Source of the DNA: Roseicyclus sp965662675
GTDB taxonomy: Bacteria > Pseudomonadota > Alphaproteobacteria > Rhodobacterales > Rhodobacteraceae
Assembly: GCF_965662675.1 (NCBI RefSeq)
Contig: NZ_CBFIIK010000004.1
Location: forward strand, 1 to 64,000
Length of the DNA stretch: 64,000 nucleotides
Direction of reading: 5' to 3'
Shown here one piece after another: positions 8,288 to 16,498 of this stretch. The first letter of the stretch is position 1, and every line of letters begins with the position of its first letter. A model generated the notes under the pieces. The model worked only from the letters and a program-made list of their open reading frames with translations. It ran no database searches and was not told the DNA's origin. A program made the position numbers and the translations under genes.

Positions 8288-9259
8288 TCACCACCAGCTC
8301 GGCCAGCCTGGGCGGCGCGGCACGCGGACGGCGAGCATCGGCATCAGCCACGGGCCACGAAAACGGTCGAGATCAAGCGCCTCGAAGACGCCGACGGTTT
8401 CCTCGCCATTGATCCGGGTCTGCACCGCTGCGCGATTGTAAAACGGCGCATCGAGCATCGCCTTGACCTGTCGCGGCTTGTAGCCCGCATCGGCGCGGGT
8501 TTCGCGCCGCACCATCCAGCCGGGGCGGGCAAGCTTGGCCTTCGGCGGCATGGCGATGGCGCGCGGCGTGCCATCCTCGGCGAAACCGATCGCGGCGGCC
8601 AGTTCCGAGCCGTCGCGCCGCTTGGCGTCGTAGAAACACGCCGCCCCATCACGCAGCGGAAAACGCCCCCAAGTCCAATAGCTGAAATCGGCCTCCAACG
8701 CGCGGGTGCCGAAATTGGCGTCGAAATAGCCATGCCCCGTCCAATTCCAGCCGGGACGGTTCAAGCGCACTTCGATCGTGGCCTTGGGCGCGAAGGGCCG
8801 CCAGATATGCGCGCCATCGGGCGTCAGCGCCATTTCCACCTGCGTCAGCGCGGCTGGCCGGATGATCACCTCGCCGGTCACCATCTGGGCATGCGGGGTC
8901 GACATCTCGGCAATCTCGATCCGCAGGTGATCGCCCGCCCAGACCATCGCCGATGGCCCGATCTGTAGCCGGTCGCGTGACAGGCCAAGGGCGGCTTGCC
9001 CGCGATCCGTCATCGTCCAGCGCCCGCCGCGCCCATAGGTCACGACGTTCAAGCAGCAATGATCAGCGGGGTTCTTGCGCCCAGACCAGCGATACCACGG
9101 CGAGAAAACCGACCCTATGAAGCCGATGATGGAGATCGCGCGTTGCCCGTCATCGCTGATCCCGTCGACATACCACCACGCGTAGCCGTCGGGTGGGACG
9201 TCGAGATCGAAGCAAGGTCGTTCAAGATCGCCGCGGCCGCGTGCTTTCCGGAGAGGCAG
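8288..9259 (-). CDS. crtC: Acyclic carotenoid 1,2-hydratase (hydroxyneurosporene synthase)
   Basis: CrtC hydrates the psi end group of neurosporene or lycopene in the spheroidene pathway. Family segments are YAWWYVDGISDDG, GFIGSVFSPWYRWSGRK, CLNVVTYG, MTDRGQAALGLSRD and GHGYFDANFGTRALEADF. The frame is open up to an ATG at 9505, but residues upstream of about 9210 are a shadow of crtD. No ATG, GTG or TTG occurs in frame between 9505 and the internal TTG in CLNVV, which is too late. The end given here is a CTG (9257-9259) as a placeholder, so the N-terminus is unresolved. It overlaps the crtD 3' end by over 100 bases, as CrtC/CrtD do in Rhodobacter. Confidence 0.85.
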   Translation of the reverse strand: MPLRKARGRGDLERPCFDLDVPPDGYAWWYVDGISDDGQRAISIIGFIGSVFSPWYRWSGRKNPADHCCLNVVTYGRGGRWTMTDRGQAALGLSRDRLQIGPSAMVWAGDHLRIEIAEMSTPHAQMVTGEVIIRPAALTQVEMALTPDGAHIWRPFAPKATIEVRLNRPGWNWTGHGYFDANFGTRALEADFSYWTWGRFPLRDGAACFYDAKRRDGSELAAAIGFAEDGTPRAIAMPPKAKLARPGWMVRRETRADAGYKPRQVKAMLDAPFYNRAAVQTRINGEETVGVFEALDLDRFRGPWLMPMLAVRVPRRPGWPSWW

Positions 9260-10680
9260 GCCATCGGTATCCCTGCCCCCGGATGTGCCCCGCCCCCCGC
9301 GAGATACAGACCCTTGATCGCCGTGCGCGCTGTCGGGCGCTGAAAACTCGCCATCATCCCATGTGGGCTCAGCCCGTAAAGGGAACCGTCCGACGCTGGG
9401 AAGTCCCTGTTGAAATCCCCCGGCATGGTGAGCGCGTTGACCTGTGGGGTGGGCGAGAACCGCAGACCCATCTTTGTGAGCGTCTCGAATGTGCGTGTTC
9501 GACATGTATATGCATCCTCCGTGGTCGAGGGGTGACCGGGCGGGCCGTTGAGAATGATTTCGAAGCGTTCGGGGCCGGTCGGCACCTTGCCACCCCGATC
9601 TTGGGCGCAGACGTAAAGCGTGCCGTCATCTGGCATCCGGCCCGCGGCGAGATCGCGGAACTCCTGCCGCGGGTTGTCACAGAAAAACACGTTGTGATGG
9701 GCAAGCTCCACGCCGACGGGTTCGGCGGCAAAGCCCCAGACAAAGGCCGACAGGCTGCGTGCGGCAATCGCTTTGCGCGGCACCGCATTTGTGGGCCCCA
9801 CGCCGAGATGGCCATCGACCAACGCCTTGGGGTCGCCATTGAACACCACCAGGTCGGTCGCCAGCCGCGTCCCATCCTCCAGATGCACGGCGATCACGCG
9901 GCCATCTTGCTGTTCGATGCGCAAGGCGCGGGCACCAAGGCGGAACTCCGCGCCGCGGCTCAGGGCCAAATCCTGCATCGCAAGGGCCAGCTTGTGCATG
10001 CCACCCTGAACCCGCCAGACGCCGTTGGCCTCGGATTGCCAGATCAGGCCAAGCACCGCCGGGCTGTCATAAGGTGAGCCGCCGATATAGGTCGCGTAGC
10101 GCCCGAAAAGCTGGCGCAGACGCGGATCGCTGAACTGACGGGCAAGGCTGGCGGCAAGACTTAACCCCGGCGCCATCGCCGGAATGATCTTGGGGTTTTT
10201 CAACACATGCGCCACAAGGCCCGCGAGCCGCGGGACGGGCGCTTGCATCATCGGCCCCTCGAAGCCCGCGTAAAGCCGCGCGGCGCGGTCGCAAAAACGC
10301 GCGAATTGCTTTGCAGCGGTCGCGCCCGCGAATGCCTCGATCGCGGCTTGATTGCGCGCGGCGTCATTGTGCAGGTCAAGGACGGACCCGTCGCGCCAAA
10401 AGTGCCGCGCCAAGATCGTGTCGGGGATCAAGGTCACATGGTCGGACAGCCGTGCGCCGACATCGGCAAAAAGCGTCTCGAACTCCGCCTTCAGGGTCAT
10501 TACGGTCGGCCCGATATCGATCGGCCCCGCCACGCTGTCGCGGGTGCGCATCTTGCCGCCGACCGCGGGTGCGGCGTCGATCACGCTGACCGCAAGCCCC
10601 GCATGCGCAAGCCGTAGCGCTGCCGAAAGGCCGCCGATACCGGCGCCAATCACGACCGCGTGGGTGGGCCTTTCTGCCAC
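9115..10680 (-). CDS. crtD: Methoxyneurosporene (hydroxyneurosporene) dehydrogenase
   Basis: About 521 aa FAD-dependent carotenoid 3,4-desaturase. The N-terminal VVIGAGIGGLSAALRLAHAG is the Rossmann dinucleotide fold, and the C-terminal GLYLAGGGAHPGAGIPMACL is the carotenoid desaturase signature. A GTG at 10680 is preferred because GGAGAG lies immediately upstream; a GTG at 10692 is the alternative. The last 35 residues (Ser/Thr/Arg-rich) come from the overlap with crtC. Transcription starts from the crtD-crtE intergenic region, which has two PpsR palindromes. Confidence 0.93.
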   Translation of the reverse strand: MAERPTHAVVIGAGIGGLSAALRLAHAGLAVSVIDAAPAVGGKMRTRDSVAGPIDIGPTVMTLKAEFETLFADVGARLSDHVTLIPDTILARHFWRDGSVLDLHNDAARNQAAIEAFAGATAAKQFARFCDRAARLYAGFEGPMMQAPVPRLAGLVAHVLKNPKIIPAMAPGLSLAASLARQFSDPRLRQLFGRYATYIGGSPYDSPAVLGLIWQSEANGVWRVQGGMHKLALAMQDLALSRGAEFRLGARALRIEQQDGRVIAVHLEDGTRLATDLVVFNGDPKALVDGHLGVGPTNAVPRKAIAARSLSAFVWGFAAEPVGVELAHHNVFFCDNPRQEFRDLAAGRMPDDGTLYVCAQDRGGKVPTGPERFEIILNGPPGHPSTTEDAYTCRTRTFETLTKMGLRFSPTPQVNALTMPGDFNRDFPASDGSLYGLSPHGMMASFQRPTARTAIKGLYLAGGGAHPGAGIPMACLSGKHAAAAILNDLASISTSHPTATRGGMSTGSAMTGNARSPSSAS

Positions 10681-10697
10681 TTTGCTCTCCACTTAAG

Positions 10698-10715
10698 TGT
10701 CAATTCATGTTGACA
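10698..10715. promoter_or_regulatory. PpsR/CrtJ operator 1, crtD-crtE
   Basis: TGTCAATTCATGTTGACA fits TGT-N12-ACA perfectly and contains TTGACA (10710-10715), which could serve as a -35 element for crtE. It is 17 bases upstream of the preferred crtD start. Its centre is 31 bp from that of operator 2. Known from the family: PpsR binds pairs of such palindromes to repress crt and bch genes in oxygen. Confidence 0.88.
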
Positions 10716-10728
10716 GTTTGCCGGCGTT

Positions 10729-10746
10729 TGTCCACCCTGATTTACA
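10729..10746. promoter_or_regulatory. PpsR/CrtJ operator 2, crtD-crtE
   Basis: TGTCCACCCTGATTTACA is a second TGT-N12-ACA match, 13 bases after operator 1 and 48 bases before the crtE start. Its inner bases are less symmetric than those of the other sites, so it may be the weaker half of a cooperative pair. Confidence 0.78.
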
Positions 10747-10794
10747 CATGGGCTGTCAGACCGGGCAGATTCCCAGTGATCAGAGAGGCCGCGC

Positions 10795-11664
10795 ATGTCG
10801 TTGAAACCCCGGATCGAAGCCGCGATTTCCAGCGCAATCCGATTGGGCCAGGCGGACAGCCCGCCACCGAAACTGGCCGCGGCCCTTGATTATGCCGTCA
10901 ATCCCGGTGGCGCACGGATCAGGCCCACGATCTGCATGTCGGTATCGCTGGCCTGCGGTGATGATCAGCCTGCGATGGCCAATGCCGCTGCCACCGCGAT
11001 CGAATTGATCCATTGCGCCAGCCTCGTGCATGACGACATGCCGTGTTTCGACAATGCCGACACGCGGCGTGGCAAACCTTCGGTGCATCGCGCCTATGGC
11101 GAACCCTTGGCGCTGCTTGCGGGTGATTCGCTGATCATCATGGCCTTCGAGGTGTTGACCCGCGCCGCCGAGGCCGACCCAAAGCGCGGCCTGCAACTCT
11201 TGCGGATCTTGGGCCAGACCAGCGGCATGCCGGGCGGCATCTGCGCCGGGCAAGGCTGGGAAAGCGAGGCCAAGATCGACCTTTCGGCCTATCACCGCGC
11301 CAAGACCGGGGCGCTGTTCGTGGCCGCCACCCGTATGGGCGCCGCCGCCGCTGGCCAAGATCCCGAGGCCTGGACCGAGCTTGGCGCGCGGATCGGCGAG
11401 GCGTTCCAGGTCGCCGACGATCTGCGCGATGCGCTTTACGACGAGGTGACACTGGGCAAACCCGCCCATCAAGACGAGATCAACGGTCGCCCCAACGCGG
11501 TATCGGCCTTGGGCGTGCGCGGCGCGATCCGGCGGCTTGAGGATATCTTGTCGGGCGCCATCGCCTCGATCCCATCCTGCCCGGGCGAGGCGGGTCTGGC
11601 GGCCCTCGTGCGCAAGACGGCCGAGCGGCTGACCCCGGTCTTGCCCGCCAACCAGATGATCTGA
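10795..11664 (+). CDS. crtE: Geranylgeranyl diphosphate synthase
   Basis: 289 aa trans-prenyltransferase that makes the C20 precursor for phytoene and the bacteriochlorophyll tail. The first Asp-rich motif is LVHDDMPCFDNADTRRGKP (Asp80, Asp81, Asp86). The second is QVADDLRDALYD, with DDLRD in place of the more common DDILD. The KT pair lies in RAKTGALF. The start at 10795 has GAGAGG eight bases upstream. It is followed by crtF after three bases. Confidence 0.95.
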   Translation: MSLKPRIEAAISSAIRLGQADSPPPKLAAALDYAVNPGGARIRPTICMSVSLACGDDQPAMANAAATAIELIHCASLVHDDMPCFDNADTRRGKPSVHRAYGEPLALLAGDSLIIMAFEVLTRAAEADPKRGLQLLRILGQTSGMPGGICAGQGWESEAKIDLSAYHRAKTGALFVAATRMGAAAAGQDPEAWTELGARIGEAFQVADDLRDALYDEVTLGKPAHQDEINGRPNAVSALGVRGAIRRLEDILSGAIASIPSCPGEAGLAALVRKTAERLTPVLPANQMI

Positions 11665-11667
11665 TCC

Positions 11668-12807
11668 ATGGCGGTGGCTGACCCCATGCAAGACGACCGC
11701 CCGCGGCTGCGCGACCGGCTCTATGCATGGCGCACCGCGCTGCTGCGTTCGGACGGGTTCCAGCGCTGGGCGGCGCGCACGCCGATCGCCGCGCGCGTCG
11801 CGCGCAAGGATGGCGAGGCGCTCTTCGATCTGGTCGCGGGTTTCTTGCATAGCCAGGTCTTGATGGCATTTGTCAGCCTCGATCTTGCCGATCACCTGTC
11901 TGACAGGCCGCGCAGCCTCGAGGATTTGTCGCTGCGCACCGGTGTTGCCCCCGAAAGGTTGCGCGTGCTTTGCCAAGCGGCAAGCGCGCTGGGCCTGATG
12001 CAGCGCAAGCGCGACGGGCGCTATGCCTTGGGGCGGCTGGGTGCGGCACTTCCGGGGATTCCCGGCTTGGCACAAATGATCCGCCACCACGATGTGCTGT
12101 ACCGTGACATGGCCGACCCGGTGGCATTCTTCCGCGATGCGCCTGCGACGGAATTGGCGGCTTTCTGGCCCTATGTCTTTGGCTCAGGCGCGCAGATCGA
12201 CCCGGACACCGCCGCGACCTATTCGCAGCTGATGGCCGATAGCCAAGCCCTTGTCGCGCAAGAAGCGCTGGCCGTGATCAAGCTGGATGGCACGACCCGG
12301 CTTTTGGATGTGGGCGGCGGGACGGGGGCCTTTCTTGCTGCCGTCGGCGCGGCCTACCCAAAGCTTGCGCTGCATTTGTTCGATCTTCCGCCGGTGATCG
12401 GCCCCGCCACACGGCGCTTTGCCGCCGCGGGTTTGGCGGAACGCGTCACCATGACGGGCGGCAGCTTTCGGACCGACACGCTGCCCGGCGGTGCCGATGC
12501 GATCAGCTTGATCCGGGTGCTTTATGATCATTCCGACGATACGCTGCGCATGCTTTTGGCGAAGGCGCATGCTGCACTTCCCTCCGGTGGGCGGCTCATC
12601 ATCAGCGAGCCGATGTCGGGTGGCGCGCAGCCCAATCGGGCTGGTGACGCTTATTTCGGACTTTATTGCCTTGCGATGGGAACGGGGCGCGCACGCAGCG
12701 CCGCCGAGATTTCACAACATCTTCAGGCCGCGGGTTTCGTCGATATCGCACAACTGCCAACGGCTCGGCCGTTCATCACCTCGGTCGTACAAGCCCGCAA
12801 GGCGTAA
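11668..12807 (+). CDS. crtF: Carotenoid 1-hydroxyl O-methyltransferase (demethylspheroidene methyltransferase)
   Basis: 379 aa. CrtF adds the 1-methoxy group of spheroidene using S-adenosylmethionine. The N-terminal half is a winged-helix dimerisation domain (LSLRTGVAPERLRVLCQAASALGL). The C-terminal half is the class I methyltransferase fold with LLDVGGGTGAFLAAV and GGRLIISEPM. A second in-frame ATG at 11686 could also start. The stop is 17 bases before the first bchC-side PpsR operator. Confidence 0.94.
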   Translation: MAVADPMQDDRPRLRDRLYAWRTALLRSDGFQRWAARTPIAARVARKDGEALFDLVAGFLHSQVLMAFVSLDLADHLSDRPRSLEDLSLRTGVAPERLRVLCQAASALGLMQRKRDGRYALGRLGAALPGIPGLAQMIRHHDVLYRDMADPVAFFRDAPATELAAFWPYVFGSGAQIDPDTAATYSQLMADSQALVAQEALAVIKLDGTTRLLDVGGGTGAFLAAVGAAYPKLALHLFDLPPVIGPATRRFAAAGLAERVTMTGGSFRTDTLPGGADAISLIRVLYDHSDDTLRMLLAKAHAALPSGGRLIISEPMSGGAQPNRAGDAYFGLYCLAMGTGRARSAAEISQHLQAAGFVDIAQLPTARPFITSVVQARKA

Positions 12808-12824
12808 AGAAAAACTGACAGATG

Positions 12825-12842
12825 TGTCTATTTGGATTGACA
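12825..12842. promoter_or_regulatory. PpsR/CrtJ operator 1 at bchC promoter, with -35
   Basis: TGTCTATTTGGATTGACA is a perfect TGT-N12-ACA palindrome. The right half contains TTGACA (12837-12842), a perfect sigma-70 -35 hexamer. A -10-like TAAACT lies at 12859-12864, with 16 bases between them. Repressor bound here would cover the -35. Confidence 0.9.
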
Positions 12843-12850
12843 TAAAATAG

Positions 12851-12868
12851 TGTCAGGATAAACTGACA
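12851..12868. promoter_or_regulatory. PpsR/CrtJ operator 2 at bchC promoter, with -10
   Basis: TGTCAGGATAAACTGACA is a perfect palindrome eight bases after operator 1, the spacing described for the bchC promoter of Rhodobacter capsulatus. It encloses TAAACT (12859-12864), the proposed -10. The two operators therefore cover the whole core promoter of bchCXYZ-puf. Confidence 0.9.
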
Positions 12869-12912
12869 GTCAAGTTGCCGCAGGTGCAGGATTCTCTTGT
12901 GCGCTTGGCTTC

Positions 12913-13908
12913 ATGTCAGGAAAGACACTCGTGATCTCTAACGCCGTCATACTTCAAGGTCCCAAGACCCTCGGACTGGGCGCGCTTGCTCTGACCGATC
13001 CCGGTCCTGACGATCTTGTGGTGGATGTGCGCCATTCGGGTATTTCCACAGGCACCGAAAAGCTTTTTTGGTCAGGCGAGATGCCCCCCTTTCCCGGAAT
13101 GGGTTATCCGCTTGTTCCCGGCTATGAGGCCGCGGGCGAGGTTGTCAGCGCCGGACCCGGCACGGGGTTCAAGGTTGGCGACATCGTCTTCGTCCCGGGT
13201 GCGAACTGCTTTGGTGAGGTCAAGGGGCTGTTCGGCGGTGCCGCAAGCCGTGTGGTCACCGCCGCCAACCGCGTCGTCCGCATCGACCCGACCCTTGGGG
13301 CCGAAGGCGCGCTTTTGGCGCTGGCCGCGACCGCACGTCATGCGCTTGCGGGTATGAATACCAAGCTGCCGGAACTGATCATCGGTCATGGCGTCTTTGG
13401 CCGCCTCCTTGCGCGGCTGACCATTGCCGCCGGTGGCCCTGCCCCGACCGTTTGGGAAATCAACCCCGACCGCCAACATGGCGCGATGGGCTATGATGTC
13501 ATCCATCCCGATGCCGATGCCCGCCGCGACTATGGCTGCATCTATGACGCCTCGGGTGTGTCTTCCCTGCTCGACACAATGGTCAGCAGGCTCGCCAAGG
13601 GCGGGGAAATCGTGCTTGCCGGCTTTTACCCCGAGCCGCTGCAATTCGCCTTTCCGCCCGCATTTCTTCGAGAGGCCCGTTTCCGCATCGCTGCGGAATG
13701 GACCCGTGAAGACCTCGTCGCTACGCGTGATCTGATCGACCATGGCGCACTTAGCCTGTCGGGCCTGATCACGCATACCGCCTCTGCCAATCAAGCCGAA
13801 ACTGCGTATCAGACCGCGTTCGAAGATCCGACTTGCCTGAAGATGATCCTGAACTGGATATCCGCAAGCGGCGAAGCGGTCGGACCAAAAAGGGAGAACG
13901 CCGCATGA
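12913..13908 (+). CDS. bchC: Bacteriochlorophyllide a dehydrogenase (3-hydroxyethyl oxidation)
   Basis: 331 aa. BchC oxidises the C3 1-hydroxyethyl group to acetyl, giving bacteriochlorophyllide a. It is a medium-chain dehydrogenase/reductase: N-terminal GISTGTEKLFWSG and PGYEAAGEVV, then a shortened nucleotide domain around ELIIGHGVFGRLLARL. The ATG at 12913 gives the longest product, but a GTG at 12931 is preceded by AGGAAAG at good spacing and gives an N-terminus closer to other BchC proteins. The stop overlaps bchX (ATGA). Confidence 0.94.
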   Translation: MSGKTLVISNAVILQGPKTLGLGALALTDPGPDDLVVDVRHSGISTGTEKLFWSGEMPPFPGMGYPLVPGYEAAGEVVSAGPGTGFKVGDIVFVPGANCFGEVKGLFGGAASRVVTAANRVVRIDPTLGAEGALLALAATARHALAGMNTKLPELIIGHGVFGRLLARLTIAAGGPAPTVWEINPDRQHGAMGYDVIHPDADARRDYGCIYDASGVSSLLDTMVSRLAKGGEIVLAGFYPEPLQFAFPPAFLREARFRIAAEWTREDLVATRDLIDHGALSLSGLITHTASANQAETAYQTAFEDPTCLKMILNWISASGEAVGPKRENAA

Positions 13909-14906
13909 GCCTTGATGTTCCAAACCTGCGTGATTACGACGCCAAGCTCCGCGAAGAAGCCAATGAGCCGACGCTCGAGGTGCCGCAGGGCGAGCCGACC
14001 AAGAAAACCCAGATCATCGCGATCTATGGCAAGGGCGGCATCGGCAAAAGCTTCACGCTCGCGAATCTGAGCCACATGATGGCCGAGCAGGGCAAGCGCG
14101 TACTTTTGATCGGCTGCGACCCGAAATCGGATACCACCAGCCTTTTGTTCGGCGGCAAGGCCTGCCCGACGATCATCGAAACCTCGACCCAAAAGAAACT
14201 GGCGGGCGAGGAAGTGAAGATCGGCGATGTCTGCTTCAAGCGCGGCGGCGTCTTTGCGATGGAACTGGGCGGGCCCGAGGTCGGTCGCGGTTGCGGCGGA
14301 CGCGGGATCATCCACGGCTTCGAGCTGCTCGAAAAGCTCGGCTTCCATGATTGGGATTTCGACTATGTCCTGCTCGATTTCCTGGGCGACGTGGTCTGCG
14401 GTGGCTTCGGCCTGCCGATTGCGCGGGACATGGCGCAAAAGGTGATCCTCGTCGCCTCGAACGATCTTCAGTCGTTGTATGTGGCCAATAACGTTTGCTC
14501 TGCGGTGGAATACTTCCGCAAGCTTGGCGGCAATGTCGGTGTGGCGGGCCTTGTCATCAACAAGGATGACGGCTCGGGCGAGGCGCAGGCCTTTGCGGAA
14601 GCGGTCGGCATCCCGATCTTGGCCGCCATTCCGCAAAATGACGACCTGCGCAAGAAATCGGCGAACTACCAGATCGTCGGCACCGCTGAAAGCGAATGGG
14701 GCAGCCTGTTTGCCGCGCTGGGCGACAATGTCGCCGTCGCGCCGCCGATGAAGCCGATCGCGCTGAACCAAGATCAGCTTTTGCAGCTGTTCGACGGATC
14801 GGAAACAGGTGCAGGCATCACGCTTGAACCGGCGACCGATATGGATATGCGCGGCAAGAATGCGGCCCACAAGCCGTCCCTCGAAGTTATCTACGACGAG
14901 GCGTGA
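13905..14906 (+). CDS. bchX: Chlorophyllide a reductase iron protein subunit X
   Basis: 333 aa NifH-like ATPase that carries electrons to BchYZ for reduction of the C7-C8 double bond. The P-loop is IYGKGGIGKSFT near residue 45, with switch CDPKSDTTSLLFGG. The two [4Fe-4S] ligands are in GRGCGGRGI and DVVCGGFG. The start at 13905 has AGGGAG upstream. It overlaps bchC by ATGA and bchY by GTGA, so synthesis of the complex subunits is probably coupled. Confidence 0.96.
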   Translation: MSLDVPNLRDYDAKLREEANEPTLEVPQGEPTKKTQIIAIYGKGGIGKSFTLANLSHMMAEQGKRVLLIGCDPKSDTTSLLFGGKACPTIIETSTQKKLAGEEVKIGDVCFKRGGVFAMELGGPEVGRGCGGRGIIHGFELLEKLGFHDWDFDYVLLDFLGDVVCGGFGLPIARDMAQKVILVASNDLQSLYVANNVCSAVEYFRKLGGNVGVAGLVINKDDGSGEAQAFAEAVGIPILAAIPQNDDLRKKSANYQIVGTAESEWGSLFAALGDNVAVAPPMKPIALNQDQLLQLFDGSETGAGITLEPATDMDMRGKNAAHKPSLEVIYDEA

Positions 14907-16498
14907 CGCAGATGGCCGATGATTTCAGAGAGGTTCGCTATGACGACACGGCCGACGCCCCGGTGATCCGGGGTGAGGCCAATGTCGACGCCAGCGCACC
15001 CGCCACCGCGCCGCTAGGTGGCGATGGCATGGGGTGCCATGCCGGTGCCGATGAGATGGAAAAGGCCGCCCGGATGGCGGGCAAATCCGAGATCCTTGAT
15101 CAATACGCCAAGGATTACCCACAAGGCCCCCATGACAAGCCGCAATCCATGTGTCCTGCCTTTGGCAGCCTGCGCGTGGGCCTGCGCATGCGGCGCACCG
15201 CGACGGTTCTGTCGGGGTCTGCCTGCTGCGTCTATGGTCTGACCTTCGTGAGCCATTTCTATGGCGCGCGCCGCTCGGTCGGCTATGTGCCTTTCAATTC
15301 CGAGACACTCGTTACGGGCAAACTGTTCGAGGACATCCGCGAAGCCGTGCATGATATGGCCGATCCCGCGCGTTACGACGCGATCGTGGTCACCAATCTT
15401 TGCGTGCCGACCGCATCGGGTGTGCCGCTTCGGCTGTTGCCCAACGAGATCAACGGAGTCCGGATCGTCGGTATCGACGTACCCGGCTTTGGCATCCCTA
15501 CCCATGCAGAGGCGAAAGACGTCCTTGCGGGTGCGATGCTCAACTATGCCCGACGGGAAGTGGAGGCCGGCCCAGTTCAAGCCCCCGTTTCGGGTAAATC
15601 AGACCGTCCGACAGTGACCCTGTTGGGCGAAATGTTCCCTGCAGACCCATTGGGTATTGGAGGGATGCTCGCGCCACTCGGTCTGGCGGCAGGTCCGGTC
15701 GTTCCCTGTCGTGAGTGGCGCGAGCTCTATTCTGCTTTGGATAGCCAAGTCGTGGCGGCGATCCACCCGTTCTATACTGCCGCGATCCGTGAATTCGAGG
15801 CGGCGGGTCGTACCATCGTGGGGTCCGCCCCGGTTGGCCATGATGGCACGGCCGATTGGCTGGCCGCCATCGGTGCCGCCTATGGTGTCGCGCCCGACAA
15901 GATCGCAAGCGCGCAAAACGCGTTTCTGCCCGCCATCAAGGCGGGGCTGGCGGCCAATCCCATCAAGGGGACCATCACGCTTTCGGGCTATGAGGGCTCG
16001 GAGCTTTTGGTCGCGCGGCTGTTGATCGAAAGCGGCGCGGATGTGCCATATGTCGGCAGTGCTTGCCCCAAAACGAAATGGTCGGCCCCCGATATCGCAT
16101 GGCTTGAGGCGCGCGGCGTCAAGATCAAGTTCCGCGCATCCCTTGAGGATGATTGCGCCGCGATGGAGGCGATCAAGCCTGACCTCGCCATCGGCACCAC
16201 CCCCGTGGTGCAGAAGGGCAAGGAGCTGGGCATTCCGTCGCTTTACTTCACCAACCTGATTTCCGCCCGCCCCTTGATGGGCCCGGCTGGCGCGGGCTCG
16301 CTTGGCCAAGTGGTCAACGCCGCCATGGCCAACAAGGGCCGCATGGATCACATGCGGGAATTCTTCGAGGGCGTGGGTGAAGGCGACACCGCCGGCATCT
16401 GGGAGGGCGCGCCGAACCTGCGCCCCGATTTCCGTGCGGCGCATCAGAAGAAACTCGACAAGGCCGCCCGCGCGGCCAAGGCCGAGGAGATGATCTGA
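14903..16498 (+). CDS. bchY: Chlorophyllide a reductase subunit Y
   Basis: 531 aa NifD-like catalytic subunit; with BchZ it forms the heterotetramer that turns chlorophyllide a into the bacteriochlorin. Conserved Cys-containing segments are SMCPAFGSLRVGLRM, SGSACCVYGLTFVSHFYGARRSVGY and VTNLCVPTASGVP. The first possible start is GTG 14903, which overlaps the bchX stop; an ATG at 14912 is the alternative. The stop TGA overlaps the bchZ ATG by one base. Confidence 0.95.
   Translation: MTQMADDFREVRYDDTADAPVIRGEANVDASAPATAPLGGDGMGCHAGADEMEKAARMAGKSEILDQYAKDYPQGPHDKPQSMCPAFGSLRVGLRMRRTATVLSGSACCVYGLTFVSHFYGARRSVGYVPFNSETLVTGKLFEDIREAVHDMADPARYDAIVVTNLCVPTASGVPLRLLPNEINGVRIVGIDVPGFGIPTHAEAKDVLAGAMLNYARREVEAGPVQAPVSGKSDRPTVTLLGEMFPADPLGIGGMLAPLGLAAGPVVPCREWRELYSALDSQVVAAIHPFYTAAIREFEAAGRTIVGSAPVGHDGTADWLAAIGAAYGVAPDKIASAQNAFLPAIKAGLAANPIKGTITLSGYEGSELLVARLLIESGADVPYVGSACPKTKWSAPDIAWLEARGVKIKFRASLEDDCAAMEAIKPDLAIGTTPVVQKGKELGIPSLYFTNLISARPLMGPAGAGSLGQVVNAAMANKGRMDHMREFFEGVGEGDTAGIWEGAPNLRPDFRAAHQKKLDKAARAAKAEEMI

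Noticed and set aside
10780..12090. 436 aa minus-strand ORF opposite crtE-crtF
   Set aside because: It is the antisense shadow of two well-supported genes in GC-rich DNA; its translation is low-complexity and matches no family.
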